DNA of 64,000 bases. It comes from Chitinophagaceae bacterium (GTDB lineage Bacteria > Bacteroidota > Bacteroidia > Chitinophagales > Chitinophagaceae). The stretch lies in the NCBI GenBank assembly GCA_019638625.1, contig JAHBTK010000002.1:310001-374000 (forward strand), written 5' to 3'. A program made the translations under genes and the position numbers. The notes beneath the pieces were generated by a model that was not told where the DNA came from, did not search any database, and saw nothing but the letters and a program-made list of their open reading frames with translations. Below are positions 54,564-63,929 of the stretch, piece after piece. The stretch's first letter is position 1. Each line of letters begins with the position of its first letter.

Positions 54564-56345
54564 TTAATCAGTGATAATACCCATTTGCTTCATCAGAAAT
54601 GAGGCATTCTTGTTCTTAGCTACCCCTCTTTGCAGCTTGTAGTCAAAATAAAGACGGTCGTCCTGAATGGTACTTTCAAAACAATAGTTGCTGATCACTC
54701 CCGGGTATCGCGCCTCCAGGGTGGACAATACCAGATCATGCGTAGCAAACAGGGTGATGCAGTTATATTGTATCAGTTGCCTGACAAATTCCTGTGAGCC
54801 ATAGGTCTTGTCCTCGGAGTTGGTACCCCTTAAAATCTCGTCTATCAGCACCAATGCCGGGATACCTTTCTTTAGTTGTTCTATTATATGCTGCAGCCGC
54901 TTCAGTTCGGCCATAAAATAAGATGTGTGCTCCTGCAGGGAATCGCTTACCCGGATAGAAGTATAGATATGCATGGGCCTGAACACAAAGGATGTTGCGC
55001 ATACCGGCGCACCGGATTGGGCGAGTATCAGGTTTACGCCCAGTGTCCTCAAAAAAGTCGTTTTGCCGGACATATTGGAGCCGGTCACCAGCAGCATGCT
55101 GTCCGGGTTACCCGCTTCAAAATCATTGGCAACCCTTTCTCCTTCCGCTATCAGGGGGTGCCCCATTTGCGTTGCCCTGATATAAAGCTGTCCCGCATCG
55201 GACAACTGCGGCAACCGGTATTGGGGATTATTGAACAAAAAAGTGGCTTGTGCATTCAGGCATTCAATATCTCCCACTGCCCGCAGCCAATTGTCAAAAT
55301 CTTTCCGGTGTTGTTCCTTCCATGCATCCAGCCTCAGGATACACTGCATATCATACAAAAAAAAGCTGTTGATTACCAGGTTCACTACCAGGTTCAACCG
55401 CTGATCAAAGGCGGAGCTCAGCCGGGATAGCTTTCCGATAGCTGAATACGCACCACCGGAGATCTCCCGGAGATCCTTCAATAACCGGGAATCCCCGGCT
55501 TGAACGGAGTTAAAGGTTTGTAATATCCGGGCGTATTGGTTCAGTATGGATTGTTTTTTACTGATCAGTAAATGTTGCCGGTGAATATATTTTGCATGTA
55601 TGCCTGTTACCAGCCAGCCGGCGGCCACTCCTGTCAGTAACCAGCCCAGGTTATCTGTGGCCAGGTAATACAGAAGACCCGTTATGGCATATAGCGGAAT
55701 TATCCAGCGAACGATCTGCAGCCATTTTTTGCGATGCAGGTTTTGTCCGCTCTCCAGCCATTCAAAAATACTGTACAGGTTACCCTCCTCTTGTTCATTC
55801 AGCAAACCATACGCTATGATCAGTTGGCGGGGTTCCGGTTGTTTTGCAAATACAGTCAATGCCTGCTGACGGTCTGTGATTGTTGAGCCGTCCAGGGGAT
55901 GTTTCAGGATGGATGCCAGGCGTTCCATCCCGTGCTTGGTGGTACACCTGTTGAGTAAATGATAAAGAGAGTTCTTTCCAAAAATATCCAGGTCACCGGA
56001 ATAGTCGGACGGATCAGAGAACATATCTCCGTCCTCCATCGCGTTGGGCTGGTAACCAAGTATATTGAGCTCATTGGTATTTACAAAGAGCAGCTTATCG
56101 AGCAGTTGCTTTTTATCATTAAGTTTAAACGCATAACGCACCAGGATGATAAACCCTGCCAGTGCTATAAAGGCCATTACCAGTAAAAAGGCGGAATAAT
56201 GCTGCACCAGGTAATATACCAGGAGAGCCAGTGCCCCAAAGCTCAGCAGTCGAAAAACAGAAAACAGGAAAATCTTTTCCTTACAGGCTTTAAGCTCCTT
56301 GTTATAGAAGTCAATTTTTTCCCTGTAAAAAGAAGCTATTTCCAT
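54564..56345 (-). CDS. Membrane-anchored MutS-family ATPase
   Basis: 593 residues. The C-terminal MutS ATPase core is complete: Walker A T-G-S-N-M-S-G-K-T at about 421-429, Walker B L-V-L-I-D-E at about 498-503, the S-D-S-L-Q-E-H-T-S-Y-F-M-A-E signature near 467-480 and H536 in F-A-T-H-D. The lever/clamp helices are reduced and there is no mismatch-recognition domain. Unlike MutS1/MutS2 it has two helices at about 26-46 and 52-70 and another pair at about 214-246. It resembles a Bacteroidota group of membrane MutS-like proteins with unknown function. Mismatch repair should not be assumed. A 54-residue membrane protein gene sits 12 bp upstream. Confidence 0.87.
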   Translation of the reverse strand: MEIASFYREKIDFYNKELKACKEKIFLFSVFRLLSFGALALLVYYLVQHYSAFLLVMAFIALAGFIILVRYAFKLNDKKQLLDKLLFVNTNELNILGYQPNAMEDGDMFSDPSDYSGDLDIFGKNSLYHLLNRCTTKHGMERLASILKHPLDGSTITDRQQALTVFAKQPEPRQLIIAYGLLNEQEEGNLYSIFEWLESGQNLHRKKWLQIVRWIIPLYAITGLLYYLATDNLGWLLTGVAAGWLVTGIHAKYIHRQHLLISKKQSILNQYARILQTFNSVQAGDSRLLKDLREISGGAYSAIGKLSRLSSAFDQRLNLVVNLVINSFFLYDMQCILRLDAWKEQHRKDFDNWLRAVGDIECLNAQATFLFNNPQYRLPQLSDAGQLYIRATQMGHPLIAEGERVANDFEAGNPDSMLLVTGSNMSGKTTFLRTLGVNLILAQSGAPVCATSFVFRPMHIYTSIRVSDSLQEHTSYFMAELKRLQHIIEQLKKGIPALVLIDEILRGTNSEDKTYGSQEFVRQLIQYNCITLFATHDLVLSTLEARYPGVISNYCFESTIQDDRLYFDYKLQRGVAKNKNASFLMKQMGIITD

Positions 56346-56357
56346 TGGCGGCAGATA

Positions 56358-56522
56358 TTAGATAATATCCATTGCCTTTGCAAAAAAGTAGCAGATGAAA
56401 GGAAGAGTAACGGTGATATAATTAGCGCCGCTGTTAGAGAAATACAATAAAAAGAAAGCTGCCACAGAAGCAAAAAATAAAACCCAGTTGATTAAGCGGG
56501 ACTTGTTCTTTGTTGAATCCAT
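56358..56522 (-). CDS. 54-residue membrane microprotein upstream of MutS-like gene
   Basis: A short complete gene: ATG at 56522, TAA at 56358-56360, 54 residues. It starts M-D-S-T-K-N-K-S-R and has two predicted helices: W-V-L-F-F-A-S-V-A-A-F-F-L-L-Y-F (about 13-28) and I-T-V-T-L-P-F-I-C-Y-F-F (about 36-47), ending in A-K-A-M-D-I-I. A TATATTTG promoter element lies 19 nt before the start and the MutS-like gene begins 12 bp after its stop, so both form one operon. No family recognised. It may be a partner of the membrane ATPase (inference). Confidence 0.65.
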   Translation of the reverse strand: MDSTKNKSRLINWVLFFASVAAFFLLYFSNSGANYITVTLPFICYFFAKAMDII

Positions 56523-56541
56523 TGCCAGTAGAATTTAGGTG

Positions 56542-56549
56542 CAAATATA
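56542..56549 (-). promoter_or_regulatory. -7 element of the microprotein/MutS-like operon
   Basis: Minus-strand TATATTTG, an exact TAnnTTTG match, 19 nt before the microprotein ATG. No clear -33. Confidence 0.45.
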
Positions 56550-56600
56550 GGAGGAATTGGCTGTTTTTTGATATTATGGGATAAATTTAGGGGCAGACTG

Positions 56601-56608
56601 TATTTTTG
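56601..56608 (+). promoter_or_regulatory. -7 element of malQ
   Basis: TATTTTTG (TAnnTTTG) 40 nt before the malQ ATG at 56649, in a divergent promoter region shared with the microprotein operon. Confidence 0.45.
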
Positions 56609-56648
56609 TTAGCGCCCGGAGGCATTTTTGAACTTCAGCAATGTTTAT

Positions 56649-59336
56649 ATGATAAAAATTCGCTTTTATATCCGCTTCACCACAAAGTTTGGACAATCGC
56701 TTTTATTAAAAACCAATATCCCGGACAAAGAAGGAAAGTTTACGGAACAAACAGTGGAAATGCGCTGCCTCAACGAAACTTTCTGGGAGTATAGCATAGG
56801 TATCGACGAAAAAATACAGGGCACAATACATTACAAGTATCTTCTAAAAAACGCGGATGGCAAATTAAGCAGTGAGCTGTACGACGGCAAAACTATTGAC
56901 GCCGGTAAAATTACCGCTGAAGAAATAAATGTGATCGACACCTGGAACTTTGAAGGACAGGCGGAAAACGCCTACTATACAGCACCTTTCCAGGAGGTAT
57001 TGTTCCCTCCCCAAAAGCCGTTCACCAAACCACAGCCTTACAGGGGCAGCACCCATATTTTTAAGGTGAAGGCGCCCCTGCTTGCTAAAAATGAAGTGCT
57101 CGGATTACTGGGCAGCAGCCCCCAATTGTCCGAATGGGATACGACCAACCCCCGGTGGATGAGCAGGGAAGACAACTGGTGGACGGTAAAGCTCAATCTC
57201 TCCAACGAGGTTTTCCCGGTTGCTTATAAATATGCCATATTTGACGGTAAAACCAAAGGCTTTATACGCTACGAAGATGGCGATAACCGGCTCCTGAATT
57301 CAGGCAATAAGAAATCTGTTACCATACTGCACGATGGTTTTATTCATTTCAACACTCCATGGCGTGGCGCCGGTGTAGCGATCCCGGTATTCAGTCTCCG
57401 TACACAGAAGAGCCTGGGGGTTGGTGAATTCACCGATCTGCATCTGCTGACAGACTGGGCGCATAAGCTGGACCTGCGCCTGATACAACTGTTACCCATC
57501 AACGATACCAGCGATACCGGCTCCTGGCAGGACTCCTATCCCTATAATGCCATCTCGGCTTTCGCGCTGCACCCAATCTACCTGAATGTAGAGCTTCTTG
57601 CCCGTAAAGAAGACGCACAGGTGATCAGGACACTGCAGAAAAAAAGAAGGGAGCTGAACAAATTGGCCGAAATAGATTACGAATCAGTACTGGAATACAA
57701 ATGGAAAATCATCAGGGAGTTGTACCAACTACAGAAGAACGAGTTGTTTTCCGAAGAAGCTTACCGGTCATTTTTTGAAGAAAACAGCGGTTGGCTGGTA
57801 CCCTATGCCGTGTTCTGCAGTTTGCGGGATAAAAATAAAACCGCCAATTTCAGGCAGTGGAAACAGCATGGTATTTATGACAGGAAAGCAGTAGAGAAAA
57901 TCATGGAGGGCAAAAATAAACTGGCAGATGAAGCAGGCTTACACCTTTTTGTGCAATACCATCTCCACAGGCAATTAAAAGCGGCGGTGGACTATGCACA
58001 TAAAAAGGGGATCGTTTTAAAAGGAGACATAGCCATAGGAGTGAGCAGGAACAGTTGTGATGTATGGATGGAGCCTTCTCTTTTCAACACCGATATGCAG
58101 GCCGGGGCGCCGCCGGATGCTTTTGCGGCACAGGGGCAAAACTGGGGTTTCCCCACCTATAACTGGGAGAACATTCAATCAACGGGTTTTGAATGGTGGC
58201 GCAGGCGATTCATACAGATGGGAAATTATTTCGACCTTTTCCGTATAGACCACCTGCTGGGCTTCTTCAGAATATGGAGCATCCCTGTCACCCAGGTAGA
58301 TGGTGTTATGGGTAGGTTTGTTCCGGCTATCCCGGTACATATTAACGAGTTTGCCAGGAAAGGGATATCCTTTGAATACAGCCGGTTCTGCGATCCTTAT
58401 ATTACTGACGACATACTGAATGAATTGTCGGAAGGTTTTGCCGGCAGCCTGTTTCCCTTTTTAGATGACAACGGCGATGGTACCTATGCCCTGAAAAAGG
58501 AATTCTCCACCCAGGCACTGATCAGCGGGCATTTTGGAAACGCAGAACCAACGGAAGAGAATAAACGAATAAAGTCTATCCTGTTTTACCTGGTAAGTAA
58601 TATCCTGCTGTTTGAAGAGGAAGGCTCCGGGGGGCAGCATTTTCATTTCAGGATAGGGATAGAAAACACCAGCTCGTTCAGGCATCTCGATGGACAAACG
58701 CAATACCAGTTGGAGCAACTATACAATGATTATTTCTTTCACCGGCAGAATGAACGCTGGTCCGACCAGGCTACGGATATCCTGCGGGCATTGAAAGCCT
58801 CGACCAATATGCTGATCTGCGGCGAAGACCTGGGTATGGTGCCTGCCTGCGTACCGGAGGTAATGTACCAGTTGGGCATATTAAGCCTGGAAGTAGAGCG
58901 AATGCCCAAGCAGACCGGTTGGGAATTTTTCAACCCCGCATTCGCTCCATATATGTCGGTGATCACCCCCGGCACACACGATATGAGTACCATCCGTGGA
59001 TGGTGGGAAGAGGACAGGGAAAAAACACAGCATTTTTTTAATAATGAGTTGCAACATCCCGGTCTGGCGCCCTATTTCTGCGAGCCCTGGATAAACAAAG
59101 CGATATTGATCCAGCATTTGTATTCGCCGGCCATGTGGAGCATTTTTCAACTGCAGGACATCCTCGGAATAGACGGAAAACTCCGCAGGCAAATGCCTGA
59201 TGAAGAAAGAATAAACGTGCCTGCGATTCCCCGGTACTACTGGCGCTACCGTATGCATCTGACACTGGAACAACTACTGAAAGAAAAAGACCTGAACACG
59301 GAAATGTCCAGCTATATAGAGCTGAGTGGGAGGTAA
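56649..59336 (+). CDS. malQ: 4-alpha-glucanotransferase (GH77) with N-terminal starch-binding domains
   Basis: 895 residues from ATG 56649; a TTG seven codons earlier is weaker. Cytosolic enzyme that moves maltosyl/glucan units between alpha-1,4-glucans. Two CBM20-like domains occupy about 1-270, with W-x-L-G-S-S-P-Q-L-S-E-W-D-like L-L-G-S-S-P-Q-L-S-E-W-D near 155. The GH77 core has L-R-L-I-Q-L-L-P-I-N-D-T near 275, the 430-480 block with M-E-P-S-L-F, catalytic Asp in F-R-I-D-H-L-L-G-F-F-R near 530, Glu in C-G-E-D-L-G-M-V-P near 720 and G-T-H-D-M-S near 775. Typical of plant-DPE2-like bacterial forms. No adjacent maltose genes. Confidence 0.93.
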   Translation: MIKIRFYIRFTTKFGQSLLLKTNIPDKEGKFTEQTVEMRCLNETFWEYSIGIDEKIQGTIHYKYLLKNADGKLSSELYDGKTIDAGKITAEEINVIDTWNFEGQAENAYYTAPFQEVLFPPQKPFTKPQPYRGSTHIFKVKAPLLAKNEVLGLLGSSPQLSEWDTTNPRWMSREDNWWTVKLNLSNEVFPVAYKYAIFDGKTKGFIRYEDGDNRLLNSGNKKSVTILHDGFIHFNTPWRGAGVAIPVFSLRTQKSLGVGEFTDLHLLTDWAHKLDLRLIQLLPINDTSDTGSWQDSYPYNAISAFALHPIYLNVELLARKEDAQVIRTLQKKRRELNKLAEIDYESVLEYKWKIIRELYQLQKNELFSEEAYRSFFEENSGWLVPYAVFCSLRDKNKTANFRQWKQHGIYDRKAVEKIMEGKNKLADEAGLHLFVQYHLHRQLKAAVDYAHKKGIVLKGDIAIGVSRNSCDVWMEPSLFNTDMQAGAPPDAFAAQGQNWGFPTYNWENIQSTGFEWWRRRFIQMGNYFDLFRIDHLLGFFRIWSIPVTQVDGVMGRFVPAIPVHINEFARKGISFEYSRFCDPYITDDILNELSEGFAGSLFPFLDDNGDGTYALKKEFSTQALISGHFGNAEPTEENKRIKSILFYLVSNILLFEEEGSGGQHFHFRIGIENTSSFRHLDGQTQYQLEQLYNDYFFHRQNERWSDQATDILRALKASTNMLICGEDLGMVPACVPEVMYQLGILSLEVERMPKQTGWEFFNPAFAPYMSVITPGTHDMSTIRGWWEEDREKTQHFFNNELQHPGLAPYFCEPWINKAILIQHLYSPAMWSIFQLQDILGIDGKLRRQMPDEERINVPAIPRYYWRYRMHLTLEQLLKEKDLNTEMSSYIELSGR

Positions 59337-59677
59337 GTGGTCAGTTGCAGGATGTAAGTAGGCAGTGGTTAGCGGAAAGTGATAAGTCGTAAGTTTACAC
59401 TGTTGGGGACTAATTAGGTGCAAAATTTCAGTCTGCCCGGCCGCAAGGATATAAAAACAACGCTTTGCCATCTGCATGTAACCAATGGGGATATGCTGCA
59501 GATTATAAGTCCGCCTGATGATTTAAAGCTTGACTAAGTTGTATTTGCGAAAGTTCGGCGGAGCAAAACAATATTTATAAAACATTAATTATCAATAGAA
59601 TCTTTAAAAAAACGAAAGTTTACATTCTTTCAAAATTTCTCATATTTTTGAGTTGCCTGCTATTTTAAGAGACCCAA
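59337..59677. other. Gene-free spacer with simple-sequence bias
   Basis: 341 bp without a supported gene. The first 60 bp are a G/T/A-rich run of TAAGT/GTCAGT-like words, a type of simple spacer common in this phylum. A short frame at 59419-59541 (about 40 codons from GTG to TAA, ending in I-S-P-P-D-D-L-K-L-D) has protein-like text but no recognised family. From 59570 on the sequence is strongly AT-rich, with TATTTTTG at 59643-59650, 27 nt before the next gene, as a probable -7 element. Confidence 0.4.
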
Positions 59678-60823
59678 ATGATTTCAAAATTTCTGATTAA
59701 ATATTTGTTTAAAAAAGATGATGAATTAGTAATTCCATTGGGTAGACTATTACAAAAAGGAAGCCCATTTGCAGTTGTAAAGACAGAGAAACTCTGGGAA
59801 CTAGAAACCTTTGACAGAAAAGTCAAAAGCCTTTTCTCATTAAATTGGCAGCCTTCAGAGCACCTGCTTGACAAAATTTCACGAGAAGTCTTTTATGAAG
59901 AAATATTTGGTCTTCCGTCGGACTACAATTCAGAACTTTTTAAAATTAACTACTGGCATAATTCAAGAGAATGGAACTTATCTTGCTTAACAGACGACGA
60001 CATAAAAAAAGCCGATAGTCTTGATGTATTAGCAGTAGCATTAAGAAATAAACATAGAAATATTACTTCAAGCTATTTGCATTTGCATTTATTTGACAAA
60101 ATACCCTCAATATGTATTTTGTTGCACCCGATGGTTGTTAAGATTCCAGTAACAAGTATCCAATATTGCGTTGACATTCATAACGCTTTTGCCTATAATG
60201 AAATCAGAGTTTCCGAAATTGCAAATACAGATGACCTAATCTCATATATTTACGAACTTCAGAATCTACAAATTAAGACAGCACTTTCCCTTAACGAACT
60301 AATTTATTTAATTGACTACAACGAAAAAAATAAAGGGAATGCGTTACTAATTCAAGCCGAATTGTCAGCAATAAGCGAAGCTGAGAATATCGTTAACTAC
60401 CTAAAAGCGACAATTGAAAAAATAATTGTTACTCTTGGACTGATATATAATTTAAAAAATCTAGAAACAAAAAAGACACATAAGTCCAAATTAGACGCCT
60501 TGTATAAAGTTATACCCGAAAAGGTTAAGCAACTGTTTTACTTTGAACTTATAGAAGAGCTTATAAAATCAGAAAGTATAGAAGAATTAAACAATTTTAG
60601 GACAGGGTTGCTGCATAAGAAAGGAATTTCCAATTTGCAACCACATAGTTTTGTTGGACAGGAAGCCAAAGATGTACCATTAAAACAGACACTTTCTTTT
60701 TTGTTAGAGCAACATAGACGGAATTCGTCAGTTTTAATTTCGACATACGCTTTATTGACTGACAAACTAGTAGAAGTGAAAAGACCAAATGTAAAATTTG
60801 AAGAATTACCATTTCTAGAATAA
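59678..60823 (+). CDS. Unrecognised AT-rich protein with HEPN-like C-terminal motif
   Basis: 381 residues, ATG start, no signal peptide or helix. Base composition is visibly more AT-rich than the neighbours and codon use leans to A/T ends, suggesting transfer. The N-terminal 240 residues are unknown. The C-terminal part is all-helical and contains R308-T-G-L-L-H313, an R-x4-H pattern as in HEPN domains (RNases or helical partners in toxin and defence systems), preceded by a long helix E-L-I-E-E-L-I-K-S-E-S-I-E-E-L. One short motif is weak evidence, so HEPN is a hypothesis. No antitoxin-like partner gene is adjacent. Confidence 0.6.
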   Translation: MISKFLIKYLFKKDDELVIPLGRLLQKGSPFAVVKTEKLWELETFDRKVKSLFSLNWQPSEHLLDKISREVFYEEIFGLPSDYNSELFKINYWHNSREWNLSCLTDDDIKKADSLDVLAVALRNKHRNITSSYLHLHLFDKIPSICILLHPMVVKIPVTSIQYCVDIHNAFAYNEIRVSEIANTDDLISYIYELQNLQIKTALSLNELIYLIDYNEKNKGNALLIQAELSAISEAENIVNYLKATIEKIIVTLGLIYNLKNLETKKTHKSKLDALYKVIPEKVKQLFYFELIEELIKSESIEELNNFRTGLLHKKGISNLQPHSFVGQEAKDVPLKQTLSFLLEQHRRNSSVLISTYALLTDKLVEVKRPNVKFEELPFLE

Positions 60824-61056
60824 AACAGTAGGCAACAGGCAGTTTTGCGTCAGCAGGGGGCTACGAATAAATCCTCATCTTAGTACTACTATCAGCTACA
60901 TATCCGGCTGACAGAACATAAATAAGCAATAAAATTTGTTCTCAACTTTTGTATATTACATCAGCAGCGGTTCCGGTCGGGACGTTTTTCAAATATCTTG
61001 CCGAACGCAAAGCTGCTAAACGTTATGCGACACTCTAAACAAACATACTGCAACAA

Positions 61057-61878
61057 ATGAACTATCAGACATTCCAACCAAATAACGACTTAAATTCACT
61101 AATTAAGTGTTATTGGACGTTGGAAGTTGCAGCCGAATACAATTCCGAAAAACAACGGATTGTTCCTGACGGTTGTATTGAAATGGCATTTATTCTCGGG
61201 GATGACATTAAGCGGTTTACTTCGGAAACCGATTTTATACTTCAACCCCGCGCAATGGTTCTCGGGCAAACCATTGAACCTTTTTATATTCAGCCGGCAG
61301 GATATGTAAACACTTTTGCTATTCGGTTTTATCCTTATGGTTTCGCAAATTTTGTAACTACGCCAATAAAAAACCTGGCAAACAAAGAAACGCCAGTCGC
61401 TGAGCTTTTTGGACAGTCAACAGCCGATGAACTGGAGCAGAAAATCATTCACGCAACCGAGACACAAGAACGAATCAGGATTATTGAAAACTTTCTACAA
61501 AACAAACTCAACGAAAAAACCACAATTGATAATATTGTAAAATCCACTATTGACGCACTTGTTGCAACAAGCGGAAGTTCGCCAATCAATACTATTCTCA
61601 AAGAAGATTTATCGAAACGCAGACAGCTCGAAAGAAAGTTTTTAAAACAAATCGGCATCAGCCCGAAGCAATTGGGTAAGGTTATCCGGCTACAAACCGC
61701 CTTAAAAATGTTGCTCAGCCAAAAGACAGGAACGCTTACCCAAATAGCCTACGAAAGCGAGTATTACGACCAAAACCATTTCATCAAAGACTTTAAGGAA
61801 TTTACGGGAACAACCCCTAAAGAATTCTTAGCAGATGGCACATTGGAACTTTCTTCTCTTTTCTATGCGGAAGATTGA
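61057..61878 (+). CDS. AraC-family transcriptional regulator
   Basis: 273 residues. The N-terminal half is a cupin-like sensor with C-Y-W-T-L-E, V-P-D-G-C-I-E and F-Y-P-Y-G-F-A-N-F near 90, of the kind often followed by an AraC HTH (DUF6597-like). The C-terminal HTH has S-K-R-R-Q-L-E-R-K-F near 190, the second helix G-I-S-P-K-Q-L-G-K-V-I-R, then I-A-Y-E-S-E-Y-Y-D-Q-N-H-F-I-K-D-F-K-E-F-T-G near 240-260. It shares the intermediate AT-rich composition of the next gene, a VOC protein, 181 bp downstream, which it probably regulates. Confidence 0.88.
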   Translation: MNYQTFQPNNDLNSLIKCYWTLEVAAEYNSEKQRIVPDGCIEMAFILGDDIKRFTSETDFILQPRAMVLGQTIEPFYIQPAGYVNTFAIRFYPYGFANFVTTPIKNLANKETPVAELFGQSTADELEQKIIHATETQERIRIIENFLQNKLNEKTTIDNIVKSTIDALVATSGSSPINTILKEDLSKRRQLERKFLKQIGISPKQLGKVIRLQTALKMLLSQKTGTLTQIAYESEYYDQNHFIKDFKEFTGTTPKEFLADGTLELSSLFYAED

Positions 61879-62059
61879 GATGTCGCATTTTTACTATTTC
61901 AGCATCTAAAGACATTTTAGTTTTACACCCGGAAACACAGGATGTATAAAAGGGAATATTAACAATCTGCATCATGATGCTGATAGTGATCGGATATTCG
62001 CCCTGCAATACCAGAACCACCCGAAAAGACATCCCAAACAAAACGAAAAAGCAAATAAT

Positions 62060-62428
62060 ATGAAGAATTTAATTTCAATAGTAGAAATCCCGACAACTGA
62101 CTTTGCAAGAGCGGTAACCTTTTATCAGTCAATTTTAGATGTCAGCATTGAAGAAGTTGATATGGACGGAACCCAAATGGGCGTTTTCCCTAACGAAGAA
62201 GGAACGGTAAACCTTCTGTTGATAAAAGGAGGCGACTATAAACCGTCAACAGATGGAGCAATCATTTATCTCAACGCAGGGAAAGACTTGCAACCAATAC
62301 TTGACAAAGTAGAACAGAATGAAGGGCAGATAATCGTACCCAAAACCGAAATCAGTCCTGAAATGGGTTACTTCGCATTGTTCATTGACACCGAAGGAAA
62401 CAAGTTAGGATTACATTCCATCCATTAG
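62060..62428 (+). CDS. VOC (glyoxalase/bleomycin-resistance-like) protein
   Basis: 122 residues, one VOC domain with the paired beta-alpha-beta-beta-beta modules. The first module runs I-S-I-V-E-I-P-T-T-D-F-A-R-A-V-T-F-Y; the second includes I-I-Y-L-N-A-G and ends G-Y-F-A-L-F-I-D-T-E-G-N-K-L-G-L-H. The final E-G-N-x-x-G-L-H is a usual metal-side strand. The reaction is unknown; members detoxify or bind small molecules. Position after an AraC gene in the same AT-leaning block suggests one unit. Confidence 0.88.
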   Translation: MKNLISIVEIPTTDFARAVTFYQSILDVSIEEVDMDGTQMGVFPNEEGTVNLLLIKGGDYKPSTDGAIIYLNAGKDLQPILDKVEQNEGQIIVPKTEISPEMGYFALFIDTEGNKLGLHSIH

Positions 62429-63236
62429 ACATATCAAAAAAAGCGACCGCATAACAGCGGTTTATCTGTAATACTACTTAGTTCGTCATAGTATCTCAAC
62501 CCCGGGACTGATGGGTAAGCAGAGATTTCGCTTTTAGAAAAATCTAAGACAATTTCCATTGCAGCAGCTACAGGAAATTACTGAAGACATCGTCATATCG
62601 AACGAGCAACACGGGAACTTTACTATCATCGTTTTGGCGCGAGTGAGATATCTGCCGGGCTTTGGTACTAATGCTCAACTTTTGTACTACTGCCTAACAG
62701 ATTTCTCTCCCGCCGCAACATACTTTTAATTCAAACTTCATGACGGCGGGATCGAAATGACGGGCAAGAGTCTTTGTATTTTGCTATCAGCACTAAATCA
62801 AAGTGTATAACTATTGAACCTCTCGCACGTCATTGCGCGCCGCGTGATCAAACTTGAAATATCAACCTGTTGCGCGGCAAAGAAATCTCAATTCAGAATA
62901 AAACCTCTTTCATTGTTTAACTAAGGTATACTGTCTTTTAAGTGTAAAGGGGTATTTTAAAAGCGAAATCCCTGGATGGGTAAGCCGGTCTGCACTGATA
63001 TAAACAAAAAGTTTTATGTCAAGTTTTTTGCTCCTTTTTTTCTTTGGCTGGTACAACAGGTTCAATGCTATTTTGGTTATGCGGGAGCAATCAATGATTG
63101 ACGCAGGGATTTTTATTGCAAGCCCGTCACCTTTTAGTAATATTCAAAGAACTTTCTTTTTTCTACATATGAATATCACTCTTTTTTAATACGTCTACCC
63201 TGAATTAAATCCGGGGTTTCACTTTTTTTTTATAGT
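62429..63236. other. Long gene-free spacer with dispersed repeats
   Basis: About 800 bp without a supported gene in either strand. It contains GATGGGTAAG twice in the same orientation, once before GCAGAGATTTCGCTTTTA (62507-62537) and once after AAAAGCGAAATCCCTG (62958-62986), so that the GATTTCGCTTTT part is inverted. CTCAACTTTTGTA here at 62676 repeats a string near 60943 upstream of the AraC gene. CGTCATTGCGCGCCGCG near 62828 resembles dispersed bacterial intergenic repeats. TATAGTTTG at 63231-63239 is close to a -7 element for the next gene. Confidence 0.45.
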
Positions 63237-63863
63237 TTGCATGGAAGTTATCATACAAAGCAAGTGGCTGCAGACGAAATATACAATGAGAGAGAGCTTG
63301 TTCAGTTGCTGATACAAGGGAACGAATTTGCGTTCAGCAGGCTTTTTCAACTTTATCATCAACGTATAGGAGCTTTTGTAAAACATATTGTAGGTACAGA
63401 ACCTGTAGCGGAAGAACTGGTACAGGATATTTTCATGAAATTATGGACCTATCGGCATAAAATAGCCGGAGTAGAAAATTTTTCCGCCTATTTGTTTTCC
63501 ATGGCACGCAATCATATGTTCAGTCATCTCAAAAAAACAGGCAAAGAACTGGCGAAACACCACCAATGGAAGATTAATAGCCAGTACCAGCAAAACAACC
63601 TGCAACATTCTTCAGAAGAAGATAGCTACTATAAAAGCCTGATCGAATACGCCGTCGACCAATTGCCAGCACAGCAAAAAAGAGTTTACTTATTAAGCAG
63701 GGATGAAGGGTTGCCACATGCAGACATAGCCGGCCGGCTGGGCATTTCCCTGGAAACGGTCAAAAAGCATATAACGCTGGCACTCAGGAATATACGGCAA
63801 AAAGTCGTTGAAAATAAAGACCGTGTAACTTTGGCGATACTACTCATTTTTTTTCTTTCATGA
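63237..63863 (+). CDS. ECF RNA polymerase sigma factor, second copy
   Basis: 208 residues as written from TTG 63237; no ATG is available before region 2, and a GTG at 63264 is the alternative, the better one if TATAGTTTG at 63231-63239 is the promoter. Region 2 is F-S-R-L-F-Q-L-Y-H-Q-R to E-E-L-V-Q-D-I-F-M-K-L-W. Region 4 has Q-L-P-A-Q-Q-K-R-V-Y-L-L-S-R and the HTH H-A-D-I-A-G-R-L-G-I-S-L-E-T-V-K-K-H. A hydrophobic C-terminal tail (L-A-I-L-L-I-F-F-L-S) is unusual for the family. Same FecI-like group as the copy at 47 kb. Confidence 0.9.
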   Translation: MHGSYHTKQVAADEIYNERELVQLLIQGNEFAFSRLFQLYHQRIGAFVKHIVGTEPVAEELVQDIFMKLWTYRHKIAGVENFSAYLFSMARNHMFSHLKKTGKELAKHHQWKINSQYQQNNLQHSSEEDSYYKSLIEYAVDQLPAQQKRVYLLSRDEGLPHADIAGRLGISLETVKKHITLALRNIRQKVVENKDRVTLAILLIFFLS

Positions 63864-63929
63864 TTTTTATTTACCGGATTACCTCTTTTGGCCTTCTTTA
63901 GTAGTCATTGTACAGTACAATAGGTACTA

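Noticed and set aside
59274..59477. A 67-codon minus-strand frame after malQ
   Set aside because: Its text comes from a simple repeated spacer (TAAGT/CAGTG words) and overlaps the malQ end.
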